64,000 bases of DNA from Rhizobium sp. NFR03 (GCF_900111275.1 NZ_FOGR01000005.1:124001-188000); one strand, 5' to 3'. Positions 38,201 through 47,616 are shown, numbered from the stretch's first letter. A program made the numbers and translations. Notes: a model not told the origin generated them from the sequence alone.

Positions 38201-38677
38201 GACGTAGTTGACGGCCTGTTGAAGGCGCATGTTGATGCCGACGACGAAATCCACCGTGTTCATCGGCGTCCGGTCGAGACCATCGAGATAGGCCTGCAGG
38301 GCCGGGCCGGCGGGCTCGGGCTGGCTATAGATCTTGAGGTCTTCGCGAATGTCCTCGGGATAGTCGAAGGGCCAGGTTTCGGCGCTCTCTTCCACGAAGA
38401 AGTCGAACGGATTGTAGACCGTCATGTCGGCGACGAGATCGACCTCGATCTTGAACTCGGTCACCGGGTCGGGAAAGACGTAGCGCGCGAGATAGCTGCC
38501 ATAGGGGTCCTGCTGCAGCGTCACGAAATGATTGGCGGGCGTCACTTTCAGGGAGTGGCTCAGCACCTTCGTCTTCGAATGCGGGGCCGGCTTGAGCCGG
38601 ATTACCTGCGGGCCAAGGCGGACCGGCCGGTCATAGGTATAATGCGTCAGATGGTAGATGCTGGCTTTGATCGACAT
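35276..38677 (-). CDS. Large transglutaminase-DUF2126 protein
   Basis: 1133 residues from ATG 38677, preceded by GAGGGGACCGC; an ATG 11 codons earlier lacks one. Residues about 1-300 are a transglutaminase-like unit: N-terminal beta domain ([20 protein letters not shown]), catalytic Cys near 180 in [19 protein letters not shown], His near 227 in [12 protein letters not shown] and Asp in WVGLDPTSG. Residues about 330-1130 are DUF2126 ([74 protein letters not shown]). The [10 protein letters not shown] region and EVNVHPA look glutamine-synthetase/amidoligase-like, which matches published suggestions for this family. First gene of the cluster; cytoplasmic, with no signal peptide. Confidence 0.9.
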   Translation of the reverse strand: MSIKASIYHLTHYTYDRPVRLGPQVIRLKPAPHSKTKVLSHSLKVTPANHFVTLQQDPYGSYLARYVFPDPVTEFKIEVDLVADMTVYNPFDFFVEESAETWPFDYPEDIREDLKIYSQPEPAGPALQAYLDGLDRTPMNTVDFVVGINMRLQQAVNYVIRMEPGVQTPEETLTKALGSCRDSSWLLVQILRHLGLAARFVSGYLIQLAPDLKALDGPSGTEVDFTDLHAWCEVYLPGAGWVGLDPTSGLLTGESHIPLSATPHYRNAAPISGGFAGDPDTKTEFAFEMRVDRVAEHPRITKPFSDESWDALNTLGHEVDAALTANDVRLTMGGEPTFVSIDDFESGEWNTDAVGPTKREKADDLIRRLRERFAPGGFLHYGQGKWYPGESLPRWTFSLYWRRDGVPIWRNPDLVAREDVDTKAGPEEAEKLLTGIAVALGIEPDMVLPAYEDPAEWIIKEGSLPENVDPSNSKLKDAEERNRIARVFERGLTVPTGFVLPVQAWNAQATGGQPAGRRWMSERWRTRRGKIFLVPGDSPVGYRIPLGALPYIPPSQFPYIHEADPSIPRAALPDFPVGPSRTAQTPDQKPGQKKTEPKPDRAMAEASFQAAEAQQDRNEQVLAEIGGAVRTAMTVEPQNGRLCIFMPPVERIEDYLDLIAAAETAASDLGLAVHIEGYAPPHDERVNVMRVAPDPGVIEVNVHPAANWQECVDITSVIYEEARQSRLGADKFMIDGRHTGTGGGNHVVVGGRNPNDSPFLRRPDLLKSLVLHWQRHPSLSYLFSGMFIGPTSQAPRIDEARHDSLYELETAMAQVPLPGQGTPPLPWLTDRLFRNLLTDVTGNTHRSEICIDKLFSPDGPTGRLGLVEFRGFEMPPNARMSLAQQLLVRALIARFWQNPADGRLVRWGTTLHDRFMLPHHVWADFLDVLADLRANGLDFRPEWFEAQLEFRFPFCGEVTYEGAKLELRQALEPWNVMGEQGAIGGTVRYVDSSVERLQVRFETANPGRYTVACNGRPVPLNPTGVNGVSVAGVRYKAWQPAAGLHPVLPVNTPLTFDVYDTWSRRSVGGCIYHVAHPGGRNYDTFPVNGNEAEARRLARFEPWGHTAGGYELTPETPSPEFPFTLDLRRPAGL

Positions 38678-38894
38678 GCGGTCCCCTCGATGACGGATGG
38701 TGGCCATCACGGAGGGACTGTGTGCAATGCAACGAAATAAAGCAAGGCTGAAAAATCGGCAGGTCGGCTATGTGCTTGTCATCGCAAAGAGGCATGCCCC
38801 CTCCGTCGAGGCGGGGCTGTCCGTCAATTGTAAGCTGCGAATTTTATAACGGATCTGCCGGCAAAGCGGGCGAACATGATGTCCCCCGAGAGGG

Positions 38895-38927
38895 AGCCGG
38901 GCCTGCGGGTGAGCGGCAGGCCCGGCT
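38895..38927 (-). terminator. Hairpin after ilvD, probable terminator
   Basis: AGCCGGGCCTGC and GCAGGCCCGGCT make a perfect 12-bp stem with a 9-base loop, 7 bp after the ilvD stop. There is no T tract on the minus strand, so it may stabilise the 3' end instead of ending transcription. Confidence 0.55.
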
Positions 38928-38934
38928 GTGCCGG

Positions 38935-40773
38935 TTATTCCGGCAGGATGCGCACAGCACCGCGGTCGGCGGATGTAGCGAAGGCCGCATAGGCCTTCAG
39001 TGCCGTCGTGACCTTGCGCTTGCGCTGCTCGGTCGGCTTCCAGCCATTGGCATCCTGCTCGGTGCGGCGCAGCGCCAGTTCGTCCTCCGACACGCGCAGC
39101 GAGATCGTGCGGTTGGGGATATCGATGTCGATCATGTCGCCTTCGCGCACGAGGCCGATCATGCCGCCATTCGCCGCTTCCGGCGAGACGTGGCCGATGG
39201 AGAGGCCGGAGGTGCCGCCCGAGAAGCGGCCGTCCGTGATGAGCGCGCAGGCTTTGCCGAGGCCCTTCGACTTCAGGTAGCTGGTGGGATAGAGCATTTC
39301 CTGCATGCCGGGGCCGCCCTTGGGGCCTTCGTAGCGGATGACGACGACGTCGCCAGCGACGACCTGGTTGGACAGGATCGCCTTGACGGAGGCGTCCTGG
39401 CTTTCGAAAACGCGGGCCGGGCCGGAGAATTTCAGGATCGACTCATCAACGCCAGCCGTCTTGACGATGCAGCCGTCGAGCGCGATGTTGCCTTTCAGCA
39501 CGGCAAGGCCGCCATCCTTGGAGAAGGGGTGCTGCGCATCGCGGATGACGCCCTTTTCGCGGTCGAAATCGAGCTCTTTCCAGCGGGCGCTCTGGCTGAA
39601 GGCGACCTGAGTCGGCACGCCGCCGGGCGCTGCCGAGAAGAGTTCGAGCGCGGCCGGATTGTCGGTAACGGCAATATCCCACTGCGACAGCGCGTCGCCC
39701 AGCGTCTTTGCATGGACCGTCGGCAGATCGGCATTGATGAGACCGGCGCGGTTGAGTTCGCCGAGGATGGCCATGATGCCGCCGGCGCGGTGCACGTCTT
39801 CCATGTGCACGTCGGCCTTGGCCGGCGCCACCTTGGAGAGGCAGGGCACCTTGCGCGACAGGCGGTCGATATCGTCGAGATTGAAGTCGATCTCGCCTTC
39901 ATGGGCGGCCGCAAGAATGTGCAGGACGGTGTTGGTCGAGCCCCCCATGGCGATGTCGAGCGCCATGGCGTTTTCGAAGGCGCCCTTGGAGGCGATCGTG
40001 CGTGGCAGGGCGGTTTCGTCGTCCTGTTCGTAGTAGCGCTTCGTCAGGCCGACGATGGTGCGGCCGGCTTCCAGAAACAGCTTTTCGCGATCCGAATGCG
40101 TAGCGAGCGTCGAGCCGTTGCCGGGCAGGGAGAGGCCGAGGGCTTCCGTCAGACAGTTCATCGAGTTGGCGGTGAACATGCCGGAGCAGGAGCCGCAGGT
40201 CGGGCAGGCGGAGCGCTCGATGGTCTGCACGTCCGCATCCGACATCGTGTCGTCGGCCGCAGCCACCATGGCATCCACGAGGTCGAGCGCATGGATCTTG
40301 CCGTCGGACAAGAGAACCTTGCCGGCTTCCATCGGGCCTCCGGACACGAAGATCGTAGGGATGTTGAGGCGCAGCGAGGCCATCAGCATGCCGGGCGTGA
40401 TCTTGTCGCAGTTGGAGATGCAGACCATGGCATCGGCGCAGTGGGCATTGACCATATATTCAACGCTGTCGGCGATGATCTCGCGCGAAGGCAGCGAATA
40501 GAGCATGCCGTCATGGCCCATGGCGATGCCGTCATCGACCGCAATGGTGTTGAATTCCTTGGCGACGCCGCCGGATGCCTCGATCTCGCGGGCGACCAGC
40601 TGGCCAAGGTCCTTCAGGTGCACGTGGCCGGGCACGAACTGGGTGAAGGAGTTGACGACGGCGATGATCGGCTTGCCGAAGTCGCCGTCCTTCATGCCGG
40701 TGGCGCGCCACAGGCCGCGGGCGCCGGCCATGTTGCGGCCGTGGGTGGTGGTTCTGGAGCGATAAGCTGGCAT
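38935..40773 (-). CDS. ilvD: Dihydroxy-acid dehydratase
   Basis: 612 residues, the length of the long 4Fe-4S IlvD class. Cluster-ligand and active-site motifs: [13 protein letters not shown] near 122, [19 protein letters not shown] near 195, GGSTNTVLH near 275, and [20 protein letters not shown] near the C-terminus with the catalytic Ser. It makes 2-keto acids of valine and isoleucine from dihydroxy acids. The ATG at 40773 opens [20 protein letters not shown], the canonical N-terminus. Single gene, divergent from treY. Confidence 0.97.
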   Translation of the reverse strand: MPAYRSRTTTHGRNMAGARGLWRATGMKDGDFGKPIIAVVNSFTQFVPGHVHLKDLGQLVAREIEASGGVAKEFNTIAVDDGIAMGHDGMLYSLPSREIIADSVEYMVNAHCADAMVCISNCDKITPGMLMASLRLNIPTIFVSGGPMEAGKVLLSDGKIHALDLVDAMVAAADDTMSDADVQTIERSACPTCGSCSGMFTANSMNCLTEALGLSLPGNGSTLATHSDREKLFLEAGRTIVGLTKRYYEQDDETALPRTIASKGAFENAMALDIAMGGSTNTVLHILAAAHEGEIDFNLDDIDRLSRKVPCLSKVAPAKADVHMEDVHRAGGIMAILGELNRAGLINADLPTVHAKTLGDALSQWDIAVTDNPAALELFSAAPGGVPTQVAFSQSARWKELDFDREKGVIRDAQHPFSKDGGLAVLKGNIALDGCIVKTAGVDESILKFSGPARVFESQDASVKAILSNQVVAGDVVVIRYEGPKGGPGMQEMLYPTSYLKSKGLGKACALITDGRFSGGTSGLSIGHVSPEAANGGMIGLVREGDMIDIDIPNRTISLRVSEDELALRRTEQDANGWKPTEQRKRKVTTALKAYAAFATSADRGAVRILPE

Positions 40774-41081
40774 GGCGTTTCCTCGAGGCTTTCGTGAGGC
40801 TCGGGCGGGGCTGTACGCGACGTCCGACGACAGTTTCGGGGGTTCCTAGCGCAAAACCACCGTCGCGTCACGGTCTACATAGGGCAAAGCCGTTCGGTGC
40901 GATCAGGTTTTTGATCAACGGTTTCTTCGCAGCTGCGAAAGAGTTTGTTCGTGCGGCACATGGGACGGGAACCAACAGGCGGGCCTGCCTGTTGATGCTG
41001 CGCCCAAGCGATGGTTCATCTTATCGCCTCGGGTTCCCGCGCAATGTCGTCCGCTCCTCTCCAGAAGGCAGGTCCTCCACG
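40774..41081. other. 308-bp divergent gap between ilvD and treY
   Basis: No gene is supported, although the treY frame stays open leftward to 40794. Two strong inverted repeats occur: the perfect 14-bp palindrome TTCGCAGCTGCGAA at 40926-40939, and CAACAGGC/GCCTGTTG with a 6-base loop at 40973-40994. The first looks like a protein site, the second like an RNA hairpin in the treY leader. Confidence 0.5.
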
Positions 41082-43715
41082 ATGTCAGTCCCGATCGCCA
41101 CCTATCGGCTCCAGTTCCGCAACGGCATGACCTTCGACAGGGCTATCACGCTGATCGATTACTGGAAGGCGCTCGGTATCAGTCATCTCTATGCCTCTCC
41201 GATCTTTGCAGCGACGGAAGGGTCTACGCATGGCTACGACGTTACCGATGCCAACGCGTTCGACCCGGCGCTCGGCGGACGTGAGGGCTTCGACAGGCTT
41301 TCGGCGGCCCTGAAGGCGGCCGGTATCGGCCTGATCCTCGATATCGTGCCGAACCATATGGCCGCGTCGCTCGAGAACCGTTGGTGGCGGAGCGTGGTCG
41401 AGTGGGGCGAGCAGAGCCCCTATGCGCATTACTACGACATCGACTGGTCCCGTCCGCTGACGATTGCCGAACTCGGCAAGAGTTTTGACGAGGCGCTGGA
41501 TGAGGCTGAAATCGAGATTCGCCTGGATGAGACCGCCGGCAATCTGGCGCTCGGCTATTACGAGAGCAACATCCCACTCCATCCGTCGAGCTATAGCGCG
41601 GTGCTGGATGGCGCGCCGGGCACACTCGGCGCAAAGGTCGTTGCCCTTGCGTCGTCCGCGTCCGCGCAGGATGATGAAGCCTTCCATCACACGATGCTGA
41701 CGCTGATCGAAGACAGTTCGGAGCAGGACCGAAAGGCGCTGACGGCCTTCCTTGGCGGTCTCCCGGTCGAGCGGGTCAAGGCTGCGCATGAGGCGCAGGC
41801 TTTCCGGCTCGTGCACTGGAAGACGGCGGCGAGCGATCTCAGCTATCGCCGGTTCTTCGAGGTGGCAGGGCTTGCCGGTCTCCGTGTCGAGGCGCCTGAC
41901 GTCTTCGATGCGGCACACCGCCTCGTTCTGGAACTCGTCAAGGATGGCACCGTCGATGGACTGCGTATCGACCACGTCGATGGCCTTGCCGATCCCGAAG
42001 GCTATCTGAAGACATTGCGCGATGCCGTCGGTCCCGACGTCTACCTCGTGGTCGAGAAGATCATCGAGGAGGACGAGCGCGTTCCCGCAAGCTGGCCCAT
42101 TGCGGGCACGACGGGCTACGAGTTCATCGCGGCCCTTGCGCATCTGTTCGTGGATTCATCGAAGGCGGAAGCGCTGGATAATGCTTATGCCGCCTTCGCC
42201 GGGGGCAAGGATTATGCGGCCATCCTGACGGACGCCAAACAGCTGATGCTGGATCGCAATTTCGAAGGCGAGATCAAGCGGCTGGTGGCACTGGCCGGTT
42301 CTTCCGTGCGTGAAGCGCACGACGCTGGAGCTCTGGAGACAGCACTGAAAGTGTTGATCACGGCGTTCCCGGTATACAGGACCTATGGAACGCGCGATGC
42401 GCTGGGCGAAGACGATCGCAAGATCCTCCATGGTGCGGCGGAAGCGGCGTCGAAGACGGTATCCGGCGACAGCCGTGCGGCGCTCGATGCTATTGTTGCC
42501 GTGCTGTCGGGCCCCGCAGAGGGGGATGCCTTCGAGTTTCGCAGCAGGTTCCAGCAGGTGACGGGGCCGATCATGGCAAAGGCGATGGAGGATACGGCCT
42601 TCTATCGTTACCATCGTCTTCTTGCGCTCAATGAAGTGGGCGGAAACCCGGCGGAAGAAGAGATGTCGATCGCGCATTTCCATTCCGCGATGCAGCGCCG
42701 TGCCGTCGAACAGCCGCATGCCATCACCACCACCTCGACCCACGATACCAAACGCGGCGAGGACGCACGCGCCCGGCTCTATGCCATCAGCGAAGCACCC
42801 GGTGTCTGGGCGGACGCCGTCGCCCGTTGGCACGATATGAATGCCGGTCTGATCAAGCCGCTCGCCGATGGCCCGGCGCCGGAGCCGGCGGTCGAATGGG
42901 CGCTTTATCAGGCTCTCGCCGGTGCGTGGGAAGAGACGTCTTCGACGCCGGACACCGCTTCGCTCGAAGCTTTCAAGGAGCGTTTCTCCGCCTATGTCGA
43001 AAAGATGTTGCGCGAAGCGAAGGAGCGCAGCGACTGGTCCGAGGTGAACGAAGACTACGAGGGTGCCGTACAGGCCTTCGCTGCCGGACTTCTTTCGCCG
43101 GATAACAAGCGGTTCATGGATGATTTTCTCAAGACGGTGCAGCCGTTTGCCCGTGCCGGCCTCGTCAACGGTCTCACCCAGACGCTGGTCAAGATGACGG
43201 CGCCGGGTGTGCCGGATGTGTATCAGGGATCGGAGCGTGCCGATTTTAGTCTTGTCGATCCCGACAATCGCCGGATGCCGGATTATGCGGCAATGGCGGA
43301 GCTTCTGGAGAAAGCGGAAGGCTTCCCATTCGACGCTGCGGCGCGCGATTCAGGTCAGGCGAAGATCGCCCTCACCGCCCGGTTGATCGCGGCCCGGTGT
43401 GCGTCGCAGGCCCTGTTTAAGGACGGAGACTACCACGCGCTCGACGTTTCCGGAGAGGGATCGGGGAGCGTCGTTGCCTATGCACGTCGCTCCGGCAATG
43501 CGGCCGCCATCGTCGTTGCACCCTGCAAGGTGCTGGCGCTGATGGAAAAGGGCGATCTTGAGCATGCCTTCGATATGATCGAGATATCCCTGCCGGAAGA
43601 TCTTGCCGCCCGTTCCTACCGCAATGTTCTCCAGGGCGGTACAGTGGATGTCGGGGAGACGCTGAGCCTGAAAGAGATCGCGGGCGCACCCTACATCCTT
43701 CTGATCACGGAATAG
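41082..43715 (+). CDS. treY: Malto-oligosyltrehalose synthase
   Basis: 877 residues from ATG 41082 (MSVPIATYRLQFRNGMTFD), the usual TreY N-terminus; AAGGCAGG stands upstream. The frame extends 96 codons further left but that part is not TreY-like. GH13 features: YASPIFAATEGSTHGYDVTD, DIVPNHMAA, catalytic Asp in GLRIDHVDGLADPEGY near 300, Glu in VYLVVEKIIEEDE and STHDTKRGEDARARL. It turns the reducing-end glucose of a maltodextrin into an alpha,alpha-1,1 link. TreZ, which then releases trehalose, is not in the window; GlgX at 11 kb could supply linear maltodextrins. Confidence 0.95.
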   Translation: MSVPIATYRLQFRNGMTFDRAITLIDYWKALGISHLYASPIFAATEGSTHGYDVTDANAFDPALGGREGFDRLSAALKAAGIGLILDIVPNHMAASLENRWWRSVVEWGEQSPYAHYYDIDWSRPLTIAELGKSFDEALDEAEIEIRLDETAGNLALGYYESNIPLHPSSYSAVLDGAPGTLGAKVVALASSASAQDDEAFHHTMLTLIEDSSEQDRKALTAFLGGLPVERVKAAHEAQAFRLVHWKTAASDLSYRRFFEVAGLAGLRVEAPDVFDAAHRLVLELVKDGTVDGLRIDHVDGLADPEGYLKTLRDAVGPDVYLVVEKIIEEDERVPASWPIAGTTGYEFIAALAHLFVDSSKAEALDNAYAAFAGGKDYAAILTDAKQLMLDRNFEGEIKRLVALAGSSVREAHDAGALETALKVLITAFPVYRTYGTRDALGEDDRKILHGAAEAASKTVSGDSRAALDAIVAVLSGPAEGDAFEFRSRFQQVTGPIMAKAMEDTAFYRYHRLLALNEVGGNPAEEEMSIAHFHSAMQRRAVEQPHAITTTSTHDTKRGEDARARLYAISEAPGVWADAVARWHDMNAGLIKPLADGPAPEPAVEWALYQALAGAWEETSSTPDTASLEAFKERFSAYVEKMLREAKERSDWSEVNEDYEGAVQAFAAGLLSPDNKRFMDDFLKTVQPFARAGLVNGLTQTLVKMTAPGVPDVYQGSERADFSLVDPDNRRMPDYAAMAELLEKAEGFPFDAAARDSGQAKIALTARLIAARCASQALFKDGDYHALDVSGEGSGSVVAYARRSGNAAAIVVAPCKVLALMEKGDLEHAFDMIEISLPEDLAARSYRNVLQGGTVDVGETLSLKEIAGAPYILLITE

Positions 43716-43814
43716 TTGTTCCCTTCGATCAACCCGTCTGGAACTTTCTGGCATTCGTGGCGTTTGGTAGCGCCACGAAGTTTGGCCATGCGAGTCGGTC
43801 GGGGGAATTTGCAC

Positions 43815-45329
43815 GTGTATCAAGTCGGCCAGGAGAATGACGGCGATCATCTCGGCGAGGGTTCTTCAGGCAGCGGTGAGGTCGGTATTATCCGGATCGG
43901 CGAAAACGCCTGGCGTCGCGAGATGGCCGACAAGATCGCCTTCATGATCGACGGCAAGGCCTATTTCCAGACGCTGGATCAGGCGTTGCGCGGCGCTTCC
44001 CGCCGCATCTGGATCATCGGGTGGGATTTCAGCCCGGACATTCGCCTGACGCCCGAAAACCCGGAGAGCCCGACGCTCGGGAACCTGCTTCTCTCTCTGG
44101 TCGAGACCAAGCCCGAGCTTGAGGTGCACATTCTCGTCTGGGCGATGGGGCCGATCTACTCCGGCAAATCGTTGAAGCTTTTTCGCAAGAAGGGCTGGGC
44201 GAGCCATCCGCGTATCCACCTGAATTTCGACACGCATCATCCGCTGCGCGGTTCGCATCACCAGAAGATCGTCTGCATCGACGACACGACCGGCTTCATC
44301 GGCGGCATCGACCTGACCGCTCGTCGCTGGGATGATAGCGACCATAGGCCGGGCAATCCCTTGCGCGTGACACCCGATGGTGAGCCTTATGAGCCCGTTC
44401 ACGACATGCAGGCCGCCGTTTCCGGGCGTGCGGCGCGCATGCTCGGGGACGTCTGCCGCGAGCGCTGGCTGTCGGCCATGGACGAGACGATCCCGCCCGT
44501 GGAAGGGGCGGAAACGGCATGGCCCGGAGATCTCGTAGCCGCGCTGACCGACTGCCCTGTCGCGATTGCCCGCACCACGCCGGCCACAATCGGCAACGAG
44601 GGCATTCACGAATCCATCCATATGCTGACGGATGCGCTGAAGTCGGCACAGCGGGTCGTCTATATCGAGGCCCAGTATCTCGCCGCCTTCGGTATTGCCG
44701 ACATCCTCATCGAGCGGCTGTCGCGGCCCGATGGCCCCGAAGTGCTGATCGTCGTCACGCGCATCTCGCACGGCTTCATCGAGAAGGTGATGATGGGCAC
44801 GAACCGCGACCGCCTGATCCGCCGGCTGAAGCGAAACGATCCGCATGACCGGCTGCGTGTGATGTATGCGGTCGTACCCTGTGACGACGAGGACGGACAG
44901 CAGGAGGTGTTGGTGCATTCCAAGCTCGTCATCATCGACGACCGCTTTCTGCGCCTGGGGTCCTCGAACCTGAACAATCGCTCCGAAGGCATGGACACGG
45001 AAGCCGACATGGCGATCGAGGCCGTGAACGAGGAGCAGCGCGCCGCCATTGCCGATGTCCGTTATCGCCTGCTTGCCGAACATCTCGGCTCGACGCCGGA
45101 CGCGGTGCAGGAGGCGATCCTCCGGCTGAACTCTCTGCATGACGGTGTGGAGTCGCTGAATACGGGTCGCCGTGGTCTGCGCCACTTCGATATCGATCTC
45201 GCCGAGGGTGAGGAAGATCCGTTGCCCGGAACCGATATCGTCGATCCCGCCGGGCCGATCCATCCGATCGATACCTTACGCCGACGCGCCGGCGCCATCG
45301 CCAGCCGGATTTTAGGCCGCGCCTCTTAA
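43815..45329 (+). CDS. Phospholipase D-family phosphatidyltransferase-like protein
   Basis: 504 residues from GTG 43815, chosen for GGGGGA seven bases upstream; ATG 43788 is an alternative. Two HKD motifs are present: HHQKIVCIDDTTGFIGGIDL near residue 155 and HSKLVIIDDRFLRLGSSNLNNRS near 375, the signature of phospholipase D and cardiolipin synthase. There is no membrane segment, unlike Cls of E. coli, but like ClsB/YbhO. The next two genes are homologues of ybhN and ybhP types, the partners of clsB in E. coli, which supports a lipid head-group role. It starts about 100 bp after treY on the same strand. Confidence 0.88.
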   Translation: MYQVGQENDGDHLGEGSSGSGEVGIIRIGENAWRREMADKIAFMIDGKAYFQTLDQALRGASRRIWIIGWDFSPDIRLTPENPESPTLGNLLLSLVETKPELEVHILVWAMGPIYSGKSLKLFRKKGWASHPRIHLNFDTHHPLRGSHHQKIVCIDDTTGFIGGIDLTARRWDDSDHRPGNPLRVTPDGEPYEPVHDMQAAVSGRAARMLGDVCRERWLSAMDETIPPVEGAETAWPGDLVAALTDCPVAIARTTPATIGNEGIHESIHMLTDALKSAQRVVYIEAQYLAAFGIADILIERLSRPDGPEVLIVVTRISHGFIEKVMMGTNRDRLIRRLKRNDPHDRLRVMYAVVPCDDEDGQQEVLVHSKLVIIDDRFLRLGSSNLNNRSEGMDTEADMAIEAVNEEQRAAIADVRYRLLAEHLGSTPDAVQEAILRLNSLHDGVESLNTGRRGLRHFDIDLAEGEEDPLPGTDIVDPAGPIHPIDTLRRRAGAIASRILGRAS

Positions 45330-45352
45330 CACCCTTGTTGCAAGGCACTGAC

Positions 45353-45398
45353 AAAAGCACGGCACCGCGGATGTATGATCCGTCGTGCCGTGCTTTTT
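45353..45398. terminator. Terminator between PLD gene and convergent membrane gene
   Basis: AAAAGCACGGCAC and GTGCCGTGCTTTT make a 13-bp stem; the loop has its own CGGAT/ATCCG pairing. Five T follow on the plus strand and an A tract opens it, so it can serve both strands. Confidence 0.88.
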
Positions 45399-45423
45399 GC
45401 ATTCCTACTCTGTCGTGACGGCC

Positions 45424-46395
45424 TCAGGCTGGCGATCCCGCGTGCCGGCCATGCGGCTCCTCGCTCGTGCTTTTCGCGGCACTGGTGGATTTGTCCTTCA
45501 TCACGATCTCGCTGATCAAGAGGGTCGGCAAGCCCAGGGCGAGCGGAATGAAATAATAGATGACCCGGAAGGCAATGACCGCGGCGACCGACTCTGCGCC
45601 AGGCAATATATGTGCGACCGTCGCTTCGAGAACGCCGATGCCGCCGGGGACGTGGCTGATGATCGCGGCGACGTTGGCGATGATCGAGACGGAGGCGACC
45701 TTGAGATAGCCGGCCTCGGCAAAAGCGGACAGCATCTGGTGAAGGCTTGCGGCCACGAAGGCGAAGTTCAGTGTGCCCACGACGATCTGGGCCGCAGCGA
45801 TCGGCAGCTTCGGCAAGTCGAAACTCCAGCTCTTGATCGTTAGGGGCTTTCGCACGAAGGCCGAGAGAACGAGGTAGATGACGGGTGCGATCAGGGAGGC
45901 GATGCCGATGGCAAAGACGGCGCTACGGCTGAGCCCGGTCATGTCGGCGGCATCCTGGGGGCGCAGTAGCAGGCTGGCCCCGCCAAGGGTCATGAGCCCC
46001 AGCGCAACGGTAACGCCGCAAAACAGCACGATCTTCGCCACATCCTCGGCCGTCAGGCCCCAACGCGCATAATATCGATAGCGGACGGCGCCGCTGCTGA
46101 GTGCGGCAACGCCGACATTGTGGCCAATCGACAGGCTGACGAAGGAGGCAAGCGCCGTCTTGTGGAAGGGCAGGCGCTTGCCCGTATAGCGCACGCCGAG
46201 TGCATCGAAGCAGGAAAGACACACATAGGAGGCGGCAGCGAAGGCAAGGCCCAGAAGCAGATGCGAGACGGGAATGGCCCGCAGCGCAGTCAGGATCTCG
46301 TCCAGCGTGTACTGCCGCAACGTCTGGAAGAGCAGGTAGAGGGCGAACACGACAGCCGCGACGGCGACGACGCGGAAGACAAGACGAAGGCTCAT
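45424..46395 (-). CDS. UPF0104/lysylphosphatidylglycerol synthase transmembrane domain protein (YbhN-like)
   Basis: 323 residues from ATG 46395, with GAGAG about ten bases upstream; longer starts reach into the divergent gene's leader. Seven or eight membrane helices are seen (first about 7-27). FVSLSIGHNVGVAALSSGAVRYRYY and NVAAIISHVPGGIGVLEATV are the family's signature loops. The family is the flippase half of MprF without the aminoacyl-transferase half, so lipid transfer or flipping is likely and lysine addition is not. Its position between a PLD gene and an EEP gene matches E. coli ybhN. The C-terminal tail is charged (KDKSTSAAKSTSEEP). Confidence 0.87.
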   Translation of the reverse strand: MSLRLVFRVVAVAAVVFALYLLFQTLRQYTLDEILTALRAIPVSHLLLGLAFAAASYVCLSCFDALGVRYTGKRLPFHKTALASFVSLSIGHNVGVAALSSGAVRYRYYARWGLTAEDVAKIVLFCGVTVALGLMTLGGASLLLRPQDAADMTGLSRSAVFAIGIASLIAPVIYLVLSAFVRKPLTIKSWSFDLPKLPIAAAQIVVGTLNFAFVAASLHQMLSAFAEAGYLKVASVSIIANVAAIISHVPGGIGVLEATVAHILPGAESVAAVIAFRVIYYFIPLALGLPTLLISEIVMKDKSTSAAKSTSEEPHGRHAGSPA

Positions 46396-46534
46396 TCTAT
46401 GATCGCTCTCTCGAAATATGGCTGATGAAGCAGTATGTGAGACGTTCGGCTCGCCTCGCACACCGCAACGCAGCACGCATTCGCGACTGCATTGTCGCAT
46501 GGAACGAATTGGGGGGCGTCCGGGTTCCCTCGCC

Positions 46535-47380
46535 ATGCCAGATCACGATTTGCTGCCTTCGCTCGACCGTTCTGACTTAACGTTGCCTCGCACCGCCAGC
46601 GTCCTCTCCATCCTCACCTACAATGTTCACAGCTGTATTGGCACGGACAGGCGCATGGACCCGGAGCGCATTGCAGAGGTCATCGCGGCAGCGAGCCCCG
46701 ACGTCATCGCGTTGCAGGAGCTCGATGTCGGCCGCGCCCGTACCGGCGGCATTGATCAGGCGGCACGGATCGCCGATCTGCTCAGGATGACATCGCATTT
46801 TCATCCCGCTTTGCATGTGCGCGAGGAGCAGTATGGCGACGCCATTCTGACGGCGCTGCCATCGCGCCTGATCAAGGCGGGGCCCATCCCGTCCGTCGGC
46901 GAAACGCGCGGCGCGCTCTGGGTGGAGGTCATGGTGGATGGGCGGCCGGTCCAGATCTTCAATACGCATTTCGGCCTGAGGCGCGGGGAAAGACGTCTGC
47001 AGGCGGAAACGCTCCTTGGAGAGGCGTGGATCGGAAGCGATGCCTGCCGGGACCAGCCCGTCATCCTGACAGGGGATTTCAACGCCATTCCGTCCTCGGT
47101 TGCCTATGGCCTTCTGAAGCGCCGGCTTCCGCCTGTTCGCGTGGGAGACGGGCGAGGCAGCGCCGGAAGGCGGAGTGCGAGGATGGCGCCGACGTTCCCG
47201 TCGCGTTTTCCGCTCCTTCGCCTCGACCACATCTTCGTCTCCCATGGCATCGAGACAATCGCGGCAGGACCTGTGCGCACGCCGCTCTCGCGTGTTGCTT
47301 CCGATCATCTGCCTTTGCTGGCCAGCCTCTCGATCGAGGGATCCCAAAGTTTCGGAACATCGCCGGGCCCGAGCCGTTAG
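46535..47380 (+). CDS. Endonuclease/exonuclease/phosphatase family protein (YbhP-like)
   Basis: 281 residues from ATG 46535; the start is not certain because no clear ribosome site precedes it. The EEP fold motifs run VLSILTYNVHSCIGTDRRMD, VIALQELDVGR, FNTHFGLRRGERRLQAE, VILTGDFNAIP and the final catalytic RVASDHLPL. Members act on nucleic acids, inositol phosphates or sphingolipids; with PLD and YbhN-like neighbours a lipid phosphodiesterase role is the best guess. It is divergent from the YbhN-like gene with a 139-bp gap. No signal peptide is visible. Confidence 0.85.
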   Translation: MPDHDLLPSLDRSDLTLPRTASVLSILTYNVHSCIGTDRRMDPERIAEVIAAASPDVIALQELDVGRARTGGIDQAARIADLLRMTSHFHPALHVREEQYGDAILTALPSRLIKAGPIPSVGETRGALWVEVMVDGRPVQIFNTHFGLRRGERRLQAETLLGEAWIGSDACRDQPVILTGDFNAIPSSVAYGLLKRRLPPVRVGDGRGSAGRRSARMAPTFPSRFPLLRLDHIFVSHGIETIAAGPVRTPLSRVASDHLPLLASLSIEGSQSFGTSPGPSR

Positions 47381-47410
47381 TCTCTCGAACGCAAAGGAAA
47401 GGATGAGATC

Positions 47411-47596
47411 ATGCCAAACCGTGACCCGCTTCCGACGCCCGAAACCGATACGCCTCGGGGGCCGACCTCTACACCGGGTGTTCCAGACCGTGGTCAGGAT
47501 TCATCGCCTGTCCCACCTGTGATCGCGCCGGGCGACACGAAGAACCCGAATGATCCGGCGCTTCTGCCGATCGGCGACCCCGCAGGGATGGCCTGA
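47411..47596 (+). CDS. Small proline-rich protein of unknown function
   Basis: 61 residues from ATG 47411, with AAAGGAAAGGATGAG upstream, an excellent ribosome site. It is rich in Pro, Asp, Thr and Gly and has no hydrophobic segment, so probably disordered; PTPETDTPRGP and PGDTKNPNDPALLPIGDPAG are typical stretches. It starts 31 bp after the EEP gene and is closed by a perfect hairpin terminator, so it is the end of that transcript or its own unit. I do not recognise a function. Confidence 0.65.
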   Translation: MPNRDPLPTPETDTPRGPTSTPGVPDRGQDSSPVPPVIAPGDTKNPNDPALLPIGDPAGMA

Positions 47597-47616
47597 TCGT
47601 TGAGGCGCAATGACTG

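Noticed and set aside
38770..40797. A 675-codon plus-strand frame opposite ilvD
   Set aside because: Antisense shadow of ilvD; composition is Ala, Gly, Arg and Asp with no family motif.
40794..41081. N-terminal extension of treY by 96 codons
   Set aside because: The extra residues do not resemble TreY, and a normal start with a ribosome site exists at 41082.
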